Origin: Nevskia sp.
Lineage (GTDB): Bacteria > Pseudomonadota > Gammaproteobacteria > Nevskiales > Nevskiaceae
Direction: 5' to 3'
Length of the DNA stretch: 64,000 nucleotides
Assembly (NCBI GenBank): GCA_023229645.1
Contig: JALNYU010000009.1
Span: forward strand, 62,001-126,000
The notes below the pieces were generated by a model, which worked only from the letters and a program-made list of their open reading frames with translations, did not search any database and was not told the origin of the DNA. The position numbers and the translations under genes were made by a program. Of the stretch, positions 1-9,215 are shown in pieces. Position 1 is the stretch's first letter. Each line of letters opens with the position of its first letter.

Positions 1-1
1 C

Positions 2-2623
2 GATAGCAACGGCAACGTTGAAACCAGCTCGACGAACGTGTTCGATCCGAGCGAAGACGGCATCGACTTCTACGAAACCGTAGAAGGCATGCTGGTGCAG
101 ATCAACGATCCTGTGCTAACCAGCCCGACGTTGGCCGGTACCGCCGCTGGCGATCGTCAGTACTTCGTATTGGCCGACAACGGCGTCAACGCCACCGGCC
201 GTAGTGCCCGCGGCGGCGTTACCTTGGTTGAACGCAATACCGGTGTTGACTACAACCCGGAACGCATCGAACTGTTCACCGGCTTGCCGAACACCAACGC
301 CCCGGTTGGCACGGTGTTCAATGTCGGCGATAAGCTGGCCGGCCCGATTTTCGGCGTGATGTCGTACTTCGGTAATTACGAGGTGCTGCCGACTGCGGCG
401 CCAGTGGTGACGCAAGTCAACCCGGTCGTCCCGACGGTGACCAGCATCGCGCGTGGTGGCGATCGTCTGACGGTCGCAACATTCAATATCGAAAACTACG
501 ATCCGAACGACCCAATCGCCCGGCGTAATGCGGTCGCTGCTGAAATCGTTACGAACATGCGCTCGCCGGATATCATTTCGCTCGGCGAAGTGCAGGACAA
601 CAACGGCGCAACCAACACCGGTATCGTCGCTGCCGACGTGACGCTGCAAACGTTGATCGATGCCATCGTTGCTGCTGGTGGCCCGACGTACACCTACGCC
701 GAGATCGATCCGGTTAACAACCAGGACGGTGGTGAACCCGGCGGCAATATCCGTGTGGTTCAGCTCTATAATCCGACGCGCGTTACTTATGTGCCGGGCC
801 TTAACGGTGCGGGCGACAGCACGACGCCGACCAGCGTGAGCTTGGTCGACGGCAAGCTGGTTTTGAGCCTGTCTCCGGGTCGCGTCGATCCGACGAATAG
901 CGCTTGGAGTTCGAGCCGCAAGCCGCTGGCGGTCACCTACGACTTCAACGGTCGTCGCGTATTGGTGATCGGCAACCACTTCAACTCGAAAGGTGGCGAT
1001 CAGTCGCTCTATGGCGTCAACCAGCCGCCGGTGCTGAGCAGTGAAACGCAGCGTCGTCTGCAGACGCAAATCGTTCACGATTTCGTCTATAACGCGCAGC
1101 AGCTCGACCCGAATGCACGGATTGTCGTGCTTGGCGATCTCAACGACTTCGACTTCAGCAACCCGCTGCGCATCCTGCGTAACGGCGCGCTAGGCCCGAA
1201 CGGCGAAGAAGGCACGCAGCCGGCGCTGATCAACTTGGGTACAGCGCTAGTCGCTGATCCGGCTGAACGCTATAGCTACGTCTTCGACGGCAATTCGCAG
1301 GAGTTGGATCACATCCTGGCCAGCCCGGCGCTGTTCAATACGTCATCGCCGCAGTATCAGGTGGCGCATGTCAACGCGGAATACGGCGACCAAACGAGCG
1401 ACCACGACCCGATCGTGTCGTCGTACTTGTTGCCGCCGAACGCAGCGCCAGTTGCCGTTGCCACAGCGACACCGGCCGATGCAACGCCGGGCGCCTCAGT
1501 TGTATTGGACGGCAGCGCCAGCCACGACGCTGACGGCACAATTGCCAGCTACGCCTGGACGCAAACCGGCGGCTCGCTGGTGAGCCTCGTCAACGCTAAC
1601 AGCGCGCAAGCCAGCTTCGTGGCGCCAACCGATGCGGCCGGTACGCTGAGCTTCGAGCTGAAAGTGACCGACAACGACGGCGCAAGCGGAACGACCACTG
1701 TTTCGGTCAACGTCAATGACGTTACGCCGGATGCGTTCAGCTTCACTGCAGTAACGGGTGTTGAAACGGGCAGCACGCAGACCAGCAATACGATCACGGT
1801 CACCGGTATCACCACCGGCGTGCCGATCAGCATCAGTAACGGCAGCTACAGCATCAACGGCGGCAGCTTCGTCACCGCCGTAGGTACAGTGAAGGCGGGC
1901 GATACCGTTGCGGTGCAGGTCGTGGCCTCGTCGAACTTCTCGGCGACGATTGCGGCAACGGTGACCATCGGCGGCGTCAGCGCTGATTACAAGGTCACGA
2001 CACGCGTTGCCAACACGACACCGACTCCGTTTAGCTTCTCGCCGGTGAGCGGCGCGGCGGCGGGCGCACAGGTCGTGTCGAACTCGATCGTGGTATTGGG
2101 CATTGATGCGCCGGCGGCAATTAGCATCGTTGGCGGCGAGTACTCGATCAATAATGGCTCGTTCACGAGTCTGGTCGGTGCCGTAGTTAACAATGGCGAC
2201 ACCGTTCGCGTGCGGATTACGGCCTCAACGACTCCGGGTGGCGTGGTTTCCGCGGTGTTGACCATCGATACAGTCAGTGCCGGTTTCGCCGTTACGACCG
2301 CTATTGCAAGCGATACGACGCCGGATGCGTTTAGCTTCCCTTCGAAGACGAACGTTTTCCCGCTGTCAATCCAGACCTCGGCGCCGATTACGGTGACCGG
2401 CATCAACGCACCGGCCCCGATCAGCATCCAGGGCGGCGCCTACAGCGTGAATGGCGGTCCGTATACGCTGGCGGCTGGTACCGTTAAGAATGGTGATGTG
2501 GTTCGGGTACGTACGATTGCCCCGCTGTTCTTCAATCGCACCAGCACGGCGACCCTGACGATCGGCGGTGTTAGTGGTACGTTTAGCGTCTCGACAAGAC
2601 GGTTTTTCGCTTTCTTGTGGTAA
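2..2623 (+). CDS. ExeM/NucH-type extracellular endonuclease, 5' end outside window
   Basis: The reading frame is open from the first bases, so the start and any signal peptide lie upstream. The central part is an endonuclease/exonuclease/phosphatase (DNase I-like) domain. Its expected motifs are visible in order: TFNIENYD, GEVQDN, GNHFNSKGGDQ, LGDLNDFDF and a final SDHDPI, supplying the metal-binding and catalytic Asn, Glu, His and Asp residues. An N-terminal portion resembles the part that precedes the nuclease in ExeM-like proteins. After the nuclease come a PKD/Ig-like domain (PVAVATATPADATPG onward) and three tandem modules of about 98 residues. Family knowledge: secreted or surface nucleases that degrade extracellular DNA and aid biofilm dispersal or phosphate scavenging. 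A strong terminator follows the stop. Family confident; exact substrate inferred. Confidence 0.88.
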   Translation, partial: DSNGNVETSSTNVFDPSEDGIDFYETVEGMLVQINDPVLTSPTLAGTAAGDRQYFVLADNGVNATGRSARGGVTLVERNTGVDYNPERIELFTGLPNTNAPVGTVFNVGDKLAGPIFGVMSYFGNYEVLPTAAPVVTQVNPVVPTVTSIARGGDRLTVATFNIENYDPNDPIARRNAVAAEIVTNMRSPDIISLGEVQDNNGATNTGIVAADVTLQTLIDAIVAAGGPTYTYAEIDPVNNQDGGEPGGNIRVVQLYNPTRVTYVPGLNGAGDSTTPTSVSLVDGKLVLSLSPGRVDPTNSAWSSSRKPLAVTYDFNGRRVLVIGNHFNSKGGDQSLYGVNQPPVLSSETQRRLQTQIVHDFVYNAQQLDPNARIVVLGDLNDFDFSNPLRILRNGALGPNGEEGTQPALINLGTALVADPAERYSYVFDGNSQELDHILASPALFNTSSPQYQVAHVNAEYGDQTSDHDPIVSSYLLPPNAAPVAVATATPADATPGASVVLDGSASHDADGTIASYAWTQTGGSLVSLVNANSAQASFVAPTDAAGTLSFELKVTDNDGASGTTTVSVNVNDVTPDAFSFTAVTGVETGSTQTSNTITVTGITTGVPISISNGSYSINGGSFVTAVGTVKAGDTVAVQVVASSNFSATIAATVTIGGVSADYKVTTRVANTTPTPFSFSPVSGAAAGAQVVSNSIVVLGIDAPAAISIVGGEYSINNGSFTSLVGAVVNNGDTVRVRITASTTPGGVVSAVLTIDTVSAGFAVTTAIASDTTPDAFSFPSKTNVFPLSIQTSAPITVTGINAPAPISIQGGAYSVNGGPYTLAAGTVKNGDVVRVRTIAPLFFNRTSTATLTIGGVSGTFSVSTRRFFAFLW
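1722..2605 (+). repeat. Three tandem ~295-bp repeats encoding C-terminal beta-sandwich-like modules
   Basis: Three copies begin near 1722, 2018 and 2314, each with a TP(D/T)AFSF- or TPTPFSF-like start, then ISI..G.YSINGG or SVNGG, then GD.V.V(R/Q), and ending TIGGVSA/TIDTVSA followed by VTTR-like residues. The copies have diverged in DNA but keep the same spacing. They look like surface-exposed adhesive or spacer modules on the nuclease. Confidence 0.75.
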
Positions 2624-2659
2624 AGCGCAGGGGTTGAATCACTGCGAGTGATATGAGAG

Positions 2660-2693
2660 CCGGGGGACGTTTACGCGTCCCCCGGATTTTTTT
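2660..2693 (+). terminator. Rho-independent terminator of the nuclease gene
   Basis: A perfect 10-bp GC-rich stem (2660-2669 with 2676-2685) around a 6-nt loop is followed directly by a run of seven T. It lies 37 bp after the nuclease stop codon. Confidence 0.9.
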
Positions 2694-2740
2694 GGCCGTA
2701 ATTAACCGGCAAATTGCTGACAATCAACAGCAGTTCAGAT

Positions 2741-3814
2741 TTACGCCGCCAGCGCGGGATAGTCCGTGTAGCCTTTCGCGCCCGGCGTATACAAGGTCGA
2801 AAAATCGAGCGTATTGAGTTCCGCGGAACGACGAAAACGCTCAACCAAGTCGGGATTTGCGATAAACAATTTGCCGTACATGATCGCATCGGCGAGCCCA
2901 GCGGCAACCGTGGCTTCGCCGCCGGCCTGATCAAAGCCGCCATTCAAGATCAAGGTGCCGTGATAAGCCGCGCGTGCGATTTCGGCTAGGCGCCGTTCGG
3001 CCGGACGGTCATATTGGTCATGCCGCAGATCGAAGTAGGCGAGACCACGCAATTGTGCTTGCTCGGCAACGTAACGCACCAAGGCTTCCGGGTTGGAATC
3101 GCTGATGTCGTTAAACGGCACCAACGGCGAGATACGCAGCCCGGTGCGGCCAGCGCCAAACACGCTAATCACCGCATCAATCACTTCGAATAGCAGCCGC
3201 GCACGGTTTTCAATCGAACCACCGTAATTGTCGGTGCGATCGTTAACGCTATCGCGCAAGAACTGGTCGAGTAAATAACCATGCGCGCCGTGGACTTGCA
3301 CACTGTCGAAGCCGGCGAGCTTGGCGTTGACGGCGGCTTTCCGGAACGTCTCGACGATGCCCGGTAGCTCGTCGGTGCGCAGCGGCCGCGGCGTTTCATA
3401 TGGCACTTTCCCTGCTGGGGTGTGGATGGTGTCGTCACGAATCGCCTTGTTCGACGACGAGACCGGCTGGCTGCCGCCGTTTAAAAGTGAGTGCGCGGCA
3501 CGCCCTGGGTGCCAAATTTGTACGGCGATCTGGCCGCCGGCACGGTGCACGGCGTCGGTCACCAATTTCCAACCTTCGACGCGCTTTTCGTCGTAAATGC
3601 CGGCCTCGGCAGTGAACGCGCAGCCATCAGCTGCGGCCATGGTCGCCTCGCTCAGAATCAAGCCGGCGCTCGCGCGCTGAGCATAATATTCTGCAAGGAG
3701 TGCATTCGGAAGGTGATCCAATCCGGCACGCGCTCGGGTCAACGGCGCCATGATGATGCGGTTTGCCAGTTTCAAATCGCCGGCTTGTATCGGCGTCAGT
3801 AACGAGGTGCTCAT
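2741..3814 (-). CDS. Old Yellow Enzyme family alkene reductase
   Basis: A 357-residue protein, the usual length for FMN-dependent OYE ene-reductases (NemA/XenB-like), which use NAD(P)H to reduce activated alkenes, nitro compounds or nitrate esters. Visible motifs: N-terminal NRIIMAPLTR, QIWHPGR, the active-site VHGAHGYLLDQFLRD segment, the NYGGSIENRARL substrate/FMN loop, and the C-terminal NGGFD and MYGKLFIANPDLV phosphate-binding region. It is a soluble (beta/alpha)8 barrel. It lies 44 bp downstream of an SDR gene on the same strand, so the two probably form a small operon for carbonyl/alkene detoxification. Physiological substrate not identifiable. Confidence 0.92.
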   Translation of the reverse strand: MSTSLLTPIQAGDLKLANRIIMAPLTRARAGLDHLPNALLAEYYAQRASAGLILSEATMAAADGCAFTAEAGIYDEKRVEGWKLVTDAVHRAGGQIAVQIWHPGRAAHSLLNGGSQPVSSSNKAIRDDTIHTPAGKVPYETPRPLRTDELPGIVETFRKAAVNAKLAGFDSVQVHGAHGYLLDQFLRDSVNDRTDNYGGSIENRARLLFEVIDAVISVFGAGRTGLRISPLVPFNDISDSNPEALVRYVAEQAQLRGLAYFDLRHDQYDRPAERRLAEIARAAYHGTLILNGGFDQAGGEATVAAGLADAIMYGKLFIANPDLVERFRRSAELNTLDFSTLYTPGAKGYTDYPALAA

Positions 3815-3858
3815 TCAGTATTCCTGTGTGATTGATAAGTAAAACGGGCCGCGTCGCC

Positions 3859-4584
3859 TTACCAAGGCAGCGGCTGGCCGAGATGAAAGTACCCGCCGCT
3901 GGGGCCGCTTTCATCGAGTAGCGCGAGCTGAACGCTGGTTTTTGCGCCATCCACCAAAGCCATCGGTGCGCTAGCGCCACCCATATCGGTTTGCACGTGG
4001 CCGGGGTGCGCCGCGTTGACTTTGATCGGGCTGTCTTTCAGTTCCACGGCCAGTTGCACGGTCCATGCGTTTACGGCCGATTTCGAAACGTTATAGGCCG
4101 GCACTGCGTAGCCGTAGATCGGTGATTTCGGATCACTGTGCAGGCTTAGCGAGCCGAGGATGCTCGATAAATTGACGATGCGGCCCGCTGGCGCCTTTTT
4201 CAGCAGCGGCAGGAAGGCCTGGGTGACCGCGATGAGGCCAAATACGTTGGTATCAAACGTCGCGCGCCAAGTGTCGAGCGTCTGCGCGCTGGTCGCGATC
4301 GTTCTGTCATCCAGCATTACGCCGGCGTTGTTGATCAGGATGTCGAGATGGCCGTATTGCTCCGCGATGTGTTCTGCCGCAGCAGCGATGTTGGCAGCGC
4401 TACCGACATCAAGTGCGATTGCGGTTGCGTCATAGCCTTCAGCACGAATTTTCTCCGCTGCCGCCTCACCCTTTGCGCCATCGCGGGCGCCGATGATGAC
4501 TTTGACGCCGGCTCGGGCGAGCTGGCGTGCGGTTTCGAAGCCGATGCCTTTGTTGGCGCCGGTGATCAGTGCAATTTTTGCCAT
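3859..4584 (-). CDS. Short-chain dehydrogenase/reductase (SDR)
   Basis: A classical SDR of 241 residues with the Rossmann glycine motif TGANKGIG near residue 8, the NNAG motif (DILINNAGVM), a catalytic Ser in the LSSILGS segment and the YNVSK catalytic Tyr/Lys pair. It resembles plant and bacterial carbonyl reductases (SDR110C-like). I chose the ATG at 4584 because a clear AAGGAG ribosome site precedes it and the protein then begins MAKIALITG as is typical; a longer frame extends upstream without support. It is first in a likely operon with the OYE gene and divergent from the aminopeptidase. Substrate unknown. Confidence 0.9.
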   Translation of the reverse strand: MAKIALITGANKGIGFETARQLARAGVKVIIGARDGAKGEAAAEKIRAEGYDATAIALDVGSAANIAAAAEHIAEQYGHLDILINNAGVMLDDRTIATSAQTLDTWRATFDTNVFGLIAVTQAFLPLLKKAPAGRIVNLSSILGSLSLHSDPKSPIYGYAVPAYNVSKSAVNAWTVQLAVELKDSPIKVNAAHPGHVQTDMGGASAPMALVDGAKTSVQLALLDESGPSGGYFHLGQPLPW

Positions 4585-4832
4585 CGGAATACTCCTTGCG
4601 TTTCTAAAGCGGATCCGGCGTTCGGCAACAAGACTGACCCGCACGCGTTGCCAAATCGCCGCGTAATACAGCTTGATGGTGCTGGCTCGACCGAATGCAA
4701 ATTCCCGATAGTGCTAAGTAAAGAACACTTTGGACTAGGATTTGGATGCGGGTTACGTTCAAACCCAGCGGTCATTACCGGCATCAAAGAATTTATTTGC
4801 GTTTTTATCGTGGTATTTCCGAAGAGGGGATT

Positions 4833-7490
4833 ATGTCCAGACGTGTTCTGACCGCTGTATGGCTTGCTGCCGTGGCATCGTTCTCAGTGTTATCGCTGCC
4901 TGCACAGGCCGAAGCGCCGTATTCGTTCGAAGCCACGCCAGGTAAGTTGCCGAAAGACGTGGTGCCAGAGTCTTATGCGGTGCACATCGTGCCGGACCTG
5001 ACAACCTACCGCTTCAGTGGTACCGAGACGGTCGAGATCACCGTAAAAAAGCCGACGTCACAGATCGTACTGAACGCGCTGAATCTGGAAATCGAGCAGG
5101 CAACGCTACGTGGCAGCAAGCTGGCCGAAGTCACACTCACGCCGAAACTCGACACCGAACAACAAACGCTGAGCTTTGCACTGGCGCAGCCGCTGCCGGC
5201 CGGCCGCTATACCTTGGCAATTGCCTATCGCGGCGTCATTAACGCCCAGCCGGAAGGGCTTTATTACGATAAATACACGACCGCAGCCGGTGAAAAAGTG
5301 CTGCTCGGCTCGCAAATGGAGCCAACCGATGCCCGCCGTCTGTTGCCGTGCTGGGACGAACCCTCGTTCCGCGCGCAGTTCCAGCTATCGGTCGATCTAC
5401 CCACGAAATTCAAGGCTTTTTCGAACACACCGATTCAAAAAACCATCGCGCTCGGCAACGACAAACAGCGGATCGATTTTGGCGCCACGCCGAAAATGGC
5501 GAGCTACCTTGTCGTGTTGGTCGCGGGTGAGTTAGAACGGATTTCTGGCCAACAAGATGGCACTCAAATCGGCGTTGTGACCACCGAAGGCAAGCAAGCA
5601 ACGGCTGCCTATTCGCTAAAGATTTCACAGCAGCTGCTGCACTACTACAACGATTATTTCGGTGTGAAATTCCCGCTGCCGAAACTCGACCAAATTGCAA
5701 CGCCGGGCGGCTTCCAGGGCGCGATGGAAAACTGGGGCGGCATCGTTTACAACGAAACGGCCTTGTTGTATGACCCGAAAAAGAGCACCGATTCCACCAA
5801 GCAACGCGTCTACGTGGTGGTCTCGCACGAGATGGCGCACCAATGGTTCGGCGACCTCGTCACCACCGCATGGTGGGATAACCTTTGGCTGAATGAAGGC
5901 TTTGCCTCGTGGATGGAAACAAAAGCCACCGATCACTTCAATCCCGATTGGGATTTCTGGCTGCGTGCGAACGAAGATCGTGAAACCGCGATGGCGCTCG
6001 ATGCCCGCAAGACCACGCATCCCATTCAACAGCCGGTTGCTAACGAAAGTGAAGCGAATGACGCGTTCGATCAGATCACGTATCTGAAAGGCCAGTCGTT
6101 CCTGCGCATGCTGGAAACCTATCTTGGCGCCGATGACTTCCGGACCGGCATCCGCGCCTACATGCAGAAACATAGCTATTCGAATACCACAACCGCCGAC
6201 TTATGGGCCGCGTTGGAGAAATCTTCGGGCAAGCCGGTGGCCAAGCTCGCCAGCGATTGGACCAGCCAGCCTGGTTTCCCGGTCGTGAAAGTCGATGCCG
6301 TCTGCGAAAGTGGCCAGCGCCACATTACGCTGACGCAAGCGCAATTCAGCCTTGACGACACCGCGACATCGGATCGTTTGTGGAGTATTCCAGTCGAGAT
6401 TGGAACCGTTGGCGGCAAGGCTGCTGACAAAGCCAGTTACACCTTGCTGCAAGGACGCAGCACGACGGTGACCCGCCCTAGTTGCGACGGCGCGCTGGTG
6501 CTCGATCCAGGCGCTGTCGGCTACTACCGCGTGCAATACGCGCCCGCCCTGTTTAGCGCGCTGAGCGCACAGTACGCAAAGTTGCCGCCCAGTGTTCGGT
6601 TGAAGCTGTTGTCGGATACTTGGGCGTTGGTCGCAGCGGATCGCCAGCAAGCCTCGGCTTATCTGGACCTGCTCTCGAAGCTCGGCACCGAAACCAAGGC
6701 TGCGGTCTGGGACGCAGCAATCGACGGTCTTGGCCGCCTCGATACGATGATGCACGGCGAGACTTTGCGCGAACCGCTACATCGCTATGCGATCGGGTTG
6801 TTGGCGCCGAAGTTCGCACAACTCGGCTGGACGGTGAAGCCCGGCGAGCCTTTCCAAGCAACCGAACTGCGCGCCAAACTGTTGCGTGAACTTGGCGACT
6901 ACGGCGATAAAGCGGTGATTGCTGAAGCACAAAAACGCTTCCAGGCGTTTCTGAGCAAGCCGGAAAGCCTGCCTGCGTCGATCATCGATCCCGTGGTTCG
7001 CATCGCTGGCCGCTACGCCGATACAGCAACTTACGATGCGCTGCTGACGCTGGCGCAGAAAGCGCTGACCTCAGAAGAGAAATCCCGTTATTACGGCGCC
7101 ATCGGCAGTGCCGAAGATCCGAAGCTCGCGGAGCGGAGCTTGCCGCTGGCGTTATCAGCCGAGGTGCCGCCGCTGTTCGCCAATCGCATGGTCAGCCTTG
7201 TGTCGCTTGCCGGTGAGCACGAACAGCTCGCTTGGGCCTACGCAAAAGCCCACGGCGACGAACTGGTGGCGAAAGTGGCGATGTTCGGGCGCAATCGTTA
7301 TTTCCCGACAATTGTGTCCGGCTCTAGTGACCCGGCGGTCGCCGACGACTTGGAAGCCTATGTGAAGGCACACTTGCCGCCAGAAGCCTTGACTGAAACC
7401 CACCGGACCGTCGATGCGATACGGATCCGCGCCAAGCTAAAAGCGCGTGTATTGCCGCAAGTTGCACCGATTCTTAACGCAGTGAAATAA
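4833..7490 (+). CDS. M1 family zinc metallopeptidase (aminopeptidase N-like)
   Basis: 885 residues from the ATG at 4833, which follows a GAGG ribosome site; the first about 26 residues form a signal peptide ending AQA, so the enzyme is predicted to be periplasmic or surface-exposed. The GAMENWG exopeptidase motif is followed by the gluzincin motif H332-E333-x2-H336 and the third zinc ligand E355 in LNEGFAS. The long C-terminal helical part is the ERAP1-like domain of M1 enzymes. Family role: removal of N-terminal residues from peptides. Single gene, closed by a terminator. Confidence 0.93.
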   Translation: MSRRVLTAVWLAAVASFSVLSLPAQAEAPYSFEATPGKLPKDVVPESYAVHIVPDLTTYRFSGTETVEITVKKPTSQIVLNALNLEIEQATLRGSKLAEVTLTPKLDTEQQTLSFALAQPLPAGRYTLAIAYRGVINAQPEGLYYDKYTTAAGEKVLLGSQMEPTDARRLLPCWDEPSFRAQFQLSVDLPTKFKAFSNTPIQKTIALGNDKQRIDFGATPKMASYLVVLVAGELERISGQQDGTQIGVVTTEGKQATAAYSLKISQQLLHYYNDYFGVKFPLPKLDQIATPGGFQGAMENWGGIVYNETALLYDPKKSTDSTKQRVYVVVSHEMAHQWFGDLVTTAWWDNLWLNEGFASWMETKATDHFNPDWDFWLRANEDRETAMALDARKTTHPIQQPVANESEANDAFDQITYLKGQSFLRMLETYLGADDFRTGIRAYMQKHSYSNTTTADLWAALEKSSGKPVAKLASDWTSQPGFPVVKVDAVCESGQRHITLTQAQFSLDDTATSDRLWSIPVEIGTVGGKAADKASYTLLQGRSTTVTRPSCDGALVLDPGAVGYYRVQYAPALFSALSAQYAKLPPSVRLKLLSDTWALVAADRQQASAYLDLLSKLGTETKAAVWDAAIDGLGRLDTMMHGETLREPLHRYAIGLLAPKFAQLGWTVKPGEPFQATELRAKLLRELGDYGDKAVIAEAQKRFQAFLSKPESLPASIIDPVVRIAGRYADTATYDALLTLAQKALTSEEKSRYYGAIGSAEDPKLAERSLPLALSAEVPPLFANRMVSLVSLAGEHEQLAWAYAKAHGDELVAKVAMFGRNRYFPTIVSGSSDPAVADDLEAYVKAHLPPEALTETHRTVDAIRIRAKLKARVLPQVAPILNAVK

Positions 7491-7501
7491 CAAGACGCAG
7501 T

Positions 7502-7541
7502 AAAAAAGGCCGATCGAAGTGTTCATCGGTCGGCCTTTTTA
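7502..7541. terminator. Bidirectional terminator between convergent genes
   Basis: An inverted repeat (AAAAAAGGCCGA... paired with ...TCGGCCTTTTT) carries an A run on the left and a T run on the right. It can therefore end transcription of the aminopeptidase gene from the left and of the minus-strand genes from the right. Confidence 0.8.
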
Positions 7542-7612
7542 TTGGTTGCGATCGTATCGTGACGTCAGCGTTTAGCGCACGCCGCTTTGCACGCGGCGCG
7601 GCGCACTAAAGC

Positions 7613-8449
7613 TCACTTCTGTGCCGATAAAAACGCGATCAAATCCGCCGGGTAAAGCGTGGCGTCGGTTTGCCGCTTGAATTCGTGACCGACAGCAACT
7701 CGCCAGTACGGTGCTGGCCCACGTACTTGCTGGCGATCTTCAGCCGCCAAGCCGAGATGACCCTGAAAATCGTTGGGAACGCCGCGATATGCGCCGCCTT
7801 CCAAATAAACCCACTCGTTGATGTAGGTATACGCAGTTAAGCCGAGTACTTGCTGGCCGATACCGCCCGCGATCAGCGGATCGCCCAAGGCGCCGGGCGT
7901 TAGCTCTGAGCCGGTGTAGGCAAATCCCCAGGCCGGCAAGGTATTCCAGGGGTCTTGCGTTGTCGGACTATTTTTCAGCGAAAGTCCGAATACGGTGTCT
8001 TTGCCGTAGATGTCGTAGCTGCGGGTGTAACGCAGATCAACGTTATCCCAGCTGATGCGGCGGTCAATATCAGAGTAAGTGACCTGCGAAAAGCTGCCGA
8101 TATGATCGGTCAGCTTGCCAGCTAAAAAGACCGAGGCTTCGTTTAAGGCCACATTATTGTTATCGCCGAAATGTTCAGCGGCGCCGCCGGGTTGTGCTGC
8201 AGCCGTGTTGGTAAAGTCGGCAATCGCCATAACCGACAGCGGAATGCCACGCTTGCCTTCGGTATAACCACCAATTTTAAATTTTGTGCCGTAGGGCGTG
8301 AGCTGAGGATCAAAAGCGCCAATGTAGCAGGCCGTGCAGTCGTTGCCGGTTTGGCGTGCATAGGCCGGCAAGGCTTGCGCGTGACTGGTTGCGGCGAGTA
8401 GCGCGAGTGCAGCAGCAACGCGCCCGCAGAGGTGGCGTAAGGACATCAA
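7613..8449 (-). CDS. Exported cytochrome-like protein with altered heme motif
   Basis: 278 residues with an N-terminal signal peptide (hydrophobic stretch ending SHAQA). Right after it comes QTGNDCTACY, at the place where related exported cytochromes carry a CxxCH heme-attachment motif next to QLTPYG and FKxGGYT. Here the heme-ligating His is Tyr (CTACY). The rest (VALNEASVFLAGKLTDHIGSF, DNVDLRYTR) looks like a beta-rich outer-membrane or periplasmic fold, and the last residues (LYPADLIAFLSAQ) resemble a cytochrome C-terminal helix. It is 18 bp downstream of the b561 gene and probably cotranscribed. Function not known; a role in electron transfer is doubtful without the His. Confidence 0.7.
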   Translation of the reverse strand: MMSLRHLCGRVAAALALLAATSHAQALPAYARQTGNDCTACYIGAFDPQLTPYGTKFKIGGYTEGKRGIPLSVMAIADFTNTAAAQPGGAAEHFGDNNNVALNEASVFLAGKLTDHIGSFSQVTYSDIDRRISWDNVDLRYTRSYDIYGKDTVFGLSLKNSPTTQDPWNTLPAWGFAYTGSELTPGALGDPLIAGGIGQQVLGLTAYTYINEWVYLEGGAYRGVPNDFQGHLGLAAEDRQQVRGPAPYWRVAVGHEFKRQTDATLYPADLIAFLSAQK

Positions 8450-8467
8450 GTTCTCCGGTTGAGTGAT

Positions 8468-9058
8468 CTAAAGGGGAGTAGCAACAGAGCGGCGTCCTTT
8501 CCGCGGCAGCATCGAAATCAGCACCGCATCGCCGCGGCGATAGTGATGCCAGAGCGCAGCCAGCGCATGGCTCGCCGCGAGCGCGAGCAGCGCCCAGGCA
8601 AGATCGACATGAATCAGCCCGAGCTGATCGGCGAAATCACGATCGCGCTCGGTTAATGTTGGCAATGGCAAGACGCCGAATAGTTGAACGGCTTGGCCGT
8701 GGGCATTGCTCAGCAGCCAGCCCACGAGCGGCAACGCCAACAGCAATAGATACAACGCGGCGTGACCCAGCGCTGAGGCAATGCGCAAGCGCGTTTGCAG
8801 GTAATTATTAACCGCGCCAACGCCAAGCGGCCAACGCAACAATAGCCGGATTGCGACCATAATCAGCACCAGCAGTCCACTGTTGCGATGCACGGCCAGC
8901 AAAAATGCGCGCGCGGGCTTTTCATCGAATAGCTCGCGGGTGAACACCGCCGTCAAACCTAAAAGAATCAGCAGTAGCGTTACCCAGTGCAGGGCGATGG
9001 TGGCAGGGTGGTGGCGGGGCGCTAGGATCGCTTCGGAAGATGCGGAAGTGTCATTCAT
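8468..9058 (-). CDS. Cytochrome b561 family membrane protein
   Basis: 196 residues with four predicted transmembrane helices and the His residues of a di-heme b561 (IALHWVTLLL in helix 1, FLLAVHRNSGLL in helix 2, GHAALYLLLLALP in helix 3, LIHVDLAWALLALAASHALAAL in helix 4). Family role: inner-membrane quinol-to-acceptor electron transfer, for example YodB/CybB-like proteins. It is first in a two-gene operon with the cytochrome-like exported protein and is transcribed divergently from a two-component system. Confidence 0.88.
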   Translation of the reverse strand: MNDTSASSEAILAPRHHPATIALHWVTLLLILLGLTAVFTRELFDEKPARAFLLAVHRNSGLLVLIMVAIRLLLRWPLGVGAVNNYLQTRLRIASALGHAALYLLLLALPLVGWLLSNAHGQAVQLFGVLPLPTLTERDRDFADQLGLIHVDLAWALLALAASHALAALWHHYRRGDAVLISMLPRKGRRSVATPL

Positions 9059-9155
9059 GTCAGGTGCCAGATTGAGCCCTGATTGAATCGCGTCTACCTT
9101 ACATCGCCCCTACATTGAAGCATCATTGGTACCGGCATATTCGGGACGGCAGAAT

Positions 9156-9183
9156 TTAGCCGAAAAACGGCAAACATTATAAA
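9156..9183 (+). promoter_or_regulatory. Weak sigma-70-like promoter candidate for the two-component system
   Basis: A TATAAA -10 box at 9178-9183 lies 16 bp after a poor -35 (TTAGCC, 9156-9161), ending about 32 bp before the proposed regulator start, in the divergent intergenic space. The -10 is good and the -35 weak. Confidence 0.3.
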
Positions 9184-9215
9184 CGAATTCAATGCTATAC
9201 GTTAAGGAAAATCAT

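Noticed and set aside
116..1078. Long open frame on the minus strand inside the nuclease gene
   Set aside because: It is a shadow of the nuclease frame: Arg/His-rich, no family similarity, no ribosome site.
4348..4851. Plus-strand frame between the SDR and aminopeptidase genes
   Set aside because: Overlaps the SDR gene antisense and the peptidase start; Cys-rich shadow composition.
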